Positions 61,688 through 64,000 of a stretch of DNA of 64,000 nucleotides are shown piece after piece. Positions within the stretch are counted from its first letter, which is position 1; each line of letters opens with the position of its first letter. The translations under genes and the position numbers were made by a program. This DNA comes from CAMDHY01 sp046156265 (GTDB lineage: Bacteria > Pseudomonadota > Alphaproteobacteria > Rhizobiales > Segnochrobactraceae). The notes beneath the pieces are model-generated. The model made no database searches, was not told the origin of the DNA, and worked only from the letters and a program-made list of their open reading frames with translations. The stretch spans positions 1 to 64,000 of the forward strand of contig NZ_JAWDIR010000006.1 of assembly GCF_046156265.1 (NCBI RefSeq), written 5' to 3'.

Positions 61688-62350
61688 TCAGCCGGGCTGT
61701 TCCGCCGATGGTTCGAGGACCTCGACGAGGACCTCGGTCGGGTACCAGCCGGAGATGGGGTTGAATTCCTGGGGGCAGGCCGAGATCGCCACCACGAGGT
61801 CGATCCAGGCCTTCATGACGACGTGGTCGCCGGGCTTCGACGGCGCCGGCCCGTTCGTCACCGAGCCGTCACGGCCGACAGGGCAGTTGCCGAAGATGTT
61901 GAAGGGCTGCGGGACATAGAAGCGCGTGGTGCCGAAATAGGGCTCCATCACCTCGCGCAGGTTGCCGGCGCAGCTGCGATGATGGTGCTTGAGACCGTAG
62001 AGCCGGTATCTATGCTCGTCGCACGGTGCGGTCAGCAGATCGTGCACGCCGCAGCTGTCGGCGATGACCTGGAGGATCGGGCGACGGTGGTTGGAATGGA
62101 AGCTCTCGCCCGGCACCGGGCACAGCTTGTTGACCCACACCCGGCTGTGCATGGCCGACAGGTGCTCGTCGATATCTTCGGCGTTGAAGGCCCAGAAGTC
62201 GGCGCATTGCCGTCCGCGCGGATCGATCACACGAATGAACTGGCCAGCCTTCACCTCGCCGGCCCATCCCATCATCGGCGGGATGACGTGACTGCTGACC
62301 ACATCGAGGCGCAGAAGCATTTTTCCGTTGAGATCGACTTCGATAGACAT
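61688..62350 (-). CDS. DUF1989 (urea carboxylase-associated) family protein
   Basis: A 220-residue protein of the family found with urea carboxylase and nitrogen-catabolic genes (UAAP1/UAAP2-like). IRVIDPRGRQCADFWAFN, the Cys-rich CPVPGESFHSNHRRPI and PCDEHRY regions fit its cysteine/histidine metal-site pattern. The biochemical role is not settled. It is the first gene of the leftward nine-gene operon and diverges from the RpiR regulator. The ATG at 62350 follows GAAGAGGCTG. Confidence 0.85.
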   Translation of the reverse strand: MSIEVDLNGKMLLRLDVVSSHVIPPMMGWAGEVKAGQFIRVIDPRGRQCADFWAFNAEDIDEHLSAMHSRVWVNKLCPVPGESFHSNHRRPILQVIADSCGVHDLLTAPCDEHRYRLYGLKHHHRSCAGNLREVMEPYFGTTRFYVPQPFNIFGNCPVGRDGSVTNGPAPSKPGDHVVMKAWIDLVVAISACPQEFNPISGWYPTEVLVEVLEPSAEQPG

Positions 62351-62467
62351 CAGCCTCTTCTTCACTGATATTTTGCGCCCATCAGACTCAGGGACGTTTC
62401 CGAGCGCTTGAAAATATCTTCCCACAGTGCCGTTAATGTGAAAAGCGATTTTCTTAGGCAGGGCGTG
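62351..62467. promoter_or_regulatory. Divergent promoter region with inverted repeats
   Basis: The 117 bases between the DUF1989 and RpiR genes are AT-rich. GATATTTT (62367-62374) and AAAATATC (62411-62418) are exact inverted copies 44 bases apart, about four helical turns. GAAAA-gcga-TTTTC (62440-62453) lies nearer the RpiR start. Both are candidate sites for the RpiR protein. Confidence 0.5.
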
Positions 62468-63355
62468 ATGCGTGAGCGTGCAGTGGTGGCGACCCCGATG
62501 GAGAGCAGCGAAGCCGTGGCCGTCTCCCTTCATGCCCGCGTGCGGGCCCAGTACGAGCAACTCTCGCCCGTCGAGCGCCGCCTCGCCGACGTGGTGCTGA
62601 ACTTCCCCGGCGACCTCGCGAGCTATTCCGCCACCGAGCTCGCCGGCATCTCGGACGTCTCGAACACGGCGGTCAGCCGCTTCGTGCGCCGGCTCGGGTT
62701 CGCGAACTTCGACGAGATGCGCCGCCTCGCCCGCCAGGAACAGGAGGAGGGATCGCCGCTCTATCTGCTCGGCCGCAGCACTGCCGCACCCTCGGTGCTG
62801 CTGGCGGAGCGCCACGTCGAGACCGCCACCGCCAACCTCCGCCGCACCTTCTCGGAGAACACGCCGGAGACGCTGTCGGCGATCGCCGTCGCGCTGGCCG
62901 AGGCGCGGCAGGTGTGGGTCTGCGGCTTCCGGCACGGGCGCTTCCTCGCCGACTACCTGCGCTGGTCGCTCGCGCACGCCCGCCCGGGTGTGCGACGCCT
63001 GCCCGGCGACGGCGAGACGCTTGGCGAGACCCTGATCGACGTCGGCGCCGGGGATGTCGTCGTCGTCTTCGCCATGCGCCGCCGCGTGCCGGCGATCGCA
63101 GCCCTCGTGCGCGCCGCCGCCGAGCAGGGCGCAAAGGTGGCACTGATCACCGACCCCGGGATGGTCAACACAGCCGGCGCCACCTGGGCGGTGCGCTGCC
63201 AGACCCGCACGCGCGGCCCGATCGACGACCACGCCTCGGCGCTCGCCGTCTCGCACGTCCTCACCGAACAGGTGATCGTCGCCCTGCAACAGGCATCCAG
63301 TCAGCGCCTCGGCGGCATCGACGACATCCACGACCGCCTCGACGAGCTGGAATAG
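62468..63355 (+). CDS. RpiR/MurR family transcriptional regulator
   Basis: A 295-residue regulator with an HTH_6 domain (about residues 20-95; YSATELAGISDVSNTAVSRF and RRLGFANFDEMRR) and a SIS domain (about 130-270). RpiR proteins of this type sense sugar phosphates or related metabolites. It stands between the nine-gene operon and a second binding-protein gene and probably controls both. I chose the ATG at 62468; an upstream TTG at 62408 lies inside the repeat-rich promoter and an ATG at 62498 is also possible. Confidence 0.92.
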   Translation: MRERAVVATPMESSEAVAVSLHARVRAQYEQLSPVERRLADVVLNFPGDLASYSATELAGISDVSNTAVSRFVRRLGFANFDEMRRLARQEQEEGSPLYLLGRSTAAPSVLLAERHVETATANLRRTFSENTPETLSAIAVALAEARQVWVCGFRHGRFLADYLRWSLAHARPGVRRLPGDGETLGETLIDVGAGDVVVVFAMRRRVPAIAALVRAAAEQGAKVALITDPGMVNTAGATWAVRCQTRTRGPIDDHASALAVSHVLTEQVIVALQQASSQRLGGIDDIHDRLDELE

Positions 63356-63496
63356 GTGCAGCGCGGCGGCCGCGAGGCGACTGCCACCGCCTTCGGCACG
63401 CCTGCATAAGAAATGAACTTTTCAATCTTGCGGTTTAGTGAAAAACTATTGCCAGCGGGTCGCTGGTCGACCCGGCCCTCATCCGGGAGGATTTCC
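63356..63496. promoter_or_regulatory. Promoter region of the second binding protein
   Basis: A 141-base gap whose right half is AT-rich. TTTTCA (63419-63424) and TGAAAA (63439-63444) form an inverted repeat with a 14-base spacer. It resembles the GAAAA/TTTTC elements on the other side of the RpiR gene. CCGGGAGG precedes the start codon. Confidence 0.4.
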
Positions 63497-64000
63497 ATGC
63501 GTCTCGTGCCGCCCCTCGCAGCCCTGATCGCCGCCTTCGCCCTCGCCGGAATGGCCGGTGCCGCGCAGGCGCAATCCCCCACCCTCAACGGCCAGGCGAT
63601 GCCGGAGTACGCCGCGCCCGCGCCGGGCGTGCTCGCCGAGATCAAGGCGCGCGGCAAGCTCGTCGGCGGCGTCGAGGCGCAGAACCCGCCCTTCGAGTAT
63701 ATCGAGAACGGCAAGATCGTCGGCTTCGACATCGAGCTCTCCGAGCTCTTCGCCGCCCATCTCGGCGTCACCTTCGAGCCGATCGACACCGCCTGGTCGG
63801 GCGTCATCCCGTCGCTCTACGTCCAGAAGTTCGACATGATCTGGTCGGCGATGACGATCACCGAGCCGCGCAAGCAGGCCGTCACCTTCTCGCAGCCCTA
63901 TGCGAGCGACCAGGCCGAGATCATCGTGCGGGCCGGCGACACCAGCATCAAGACGATCGAGGACCTCAACGGCAAGACGCTGGCCACTCAGCTGAACTCG
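63497..64000 (+). CDS. Amino acid ABC transporter substrate-binding protein (partial, runs off the window)
   Basis: The first 168 codons of an SBP_bac_3 protein; it is open to the window edge. The signal peptide ends at residue 25 or so (GAAQA-QSP). The mature part follows the protein at 60793-61635 closely: LNGQAMPEY versus LNDKPLPDY, AEIKARGKLVGGVEA versus AEIKTRGKLINGVEA, and WSGVIPSLY-x-QKFD-x-IWSAM in both. It is therefore a paralogous receptor, probably for a related ligand. Whether it has its own permease to the right cannot be seen. Confidence 0.9.
   Translation, partial: MRLVPPLAALIAAFALAGMAGAAQAQSPTLNGQAMPEYAAPAPGVLAEIKARGKLVGGVEAQNPPFEYIENGKIVGFDIELSELFAAHLGVTFEPIDTAWSGVIPSLYVQKFDMIWSAMTITEPRKQAVTFSQPYASDQAEIIVRAGDTSIKTIEDLNGKTLATQLNS

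Overview
The window is a stretch of GC-rich, densely coding bacterial chromosome with no rRNA, tRNA, phage, insertion sequence or CRISPR array that I can support. Codon third positions are almost all G or C. The mix of families (tripartite tricarboxylate transporter with a Bug-type binding protein, several RpiR and GntR/FCD regulators, many ABC uptake systems, BKACE enzymes, N,N-dimethylformamidase) suggests an alphaproteobacterium, probably of the Hyphomicrobiales. That placement is inference. About 54 genes are annotated, nearly all for uptake and catabolism of small organic molecules.

Layout. (1) 86-1072: a lone Gfo/Idh/MocA oxidoreductase on the minus strand. (2) 1594-13074, plus strand: a BKACE enzyme, then a tightly overlapping operon of hydantoinase B and A, a ribose-type ABC transporter, a GSA-like aminotransferase and a GntR regulator. 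TGATCA palindromes lie in its upstream region. (3) 13087-24153: a divergently transcribed GntR/FCD regulator and a rightward operon of FAD oxidoreductase, enoyl-CoA hydratase, fused CoA-transferase, DHDPS-like aldolase, SDR/epimerase, SsuCB-like transporter, enolase-superfamily enzyme and NMT1-like binding protein. (4) 24249-27347, minus: a TctABC transporter. (5) 27802-32124: an alpha/beta hydrolase, a 3-hydroxyisobutyrate-dehydrogenase-like enzyme and an aldehyde dehydrogenase.

(6) 32158-45495: two LLM-class flavin oxidoreductases, a flavin reductase, an RpiR regulator, a second ribose-type ABC transporter, a PRISE-type reductase, a ThDP enzyme and an Ldh-family dehydrogenase. This looks like an oxidative route for an unknown substrate. 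(7) 45689-54276: an AraC regulator, then N,N-dimethylformamidase small and large subunits and a five-gene urea/amide/branched-chain type ABC transporter. Two direct repeats with a 22-bp period lie just upstream of the dimethylformamidase promoter. (8) 54304-62350, minus: a nine-gene operon of DUF1989 protein, polar-amino-acid ABC transporter, GlcG-like protein, amidohydrolase, NodB-like deacetylase, SIS-domain sugar-phosphate enzyme and PfkB kinase. It diverges from an RpiR regulator at 62468. (9) 63497 to the edge: a second, closely related binding protein, cut by the window end.

The most interesting unexplained units are the operon in (8), whose kinase plus SIS pair with an amino-acid transporter resembles Amadori-compound catabolism but with extra amidohydrolase and deacetylase enzymes, and the LLM/PRISE/ThDP cluster in (6). 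The clearest regulatory signals are the dimethylformamidase promoter repeats and a pair of concentric palindromes between the first LLM gene and the flavin reductase.
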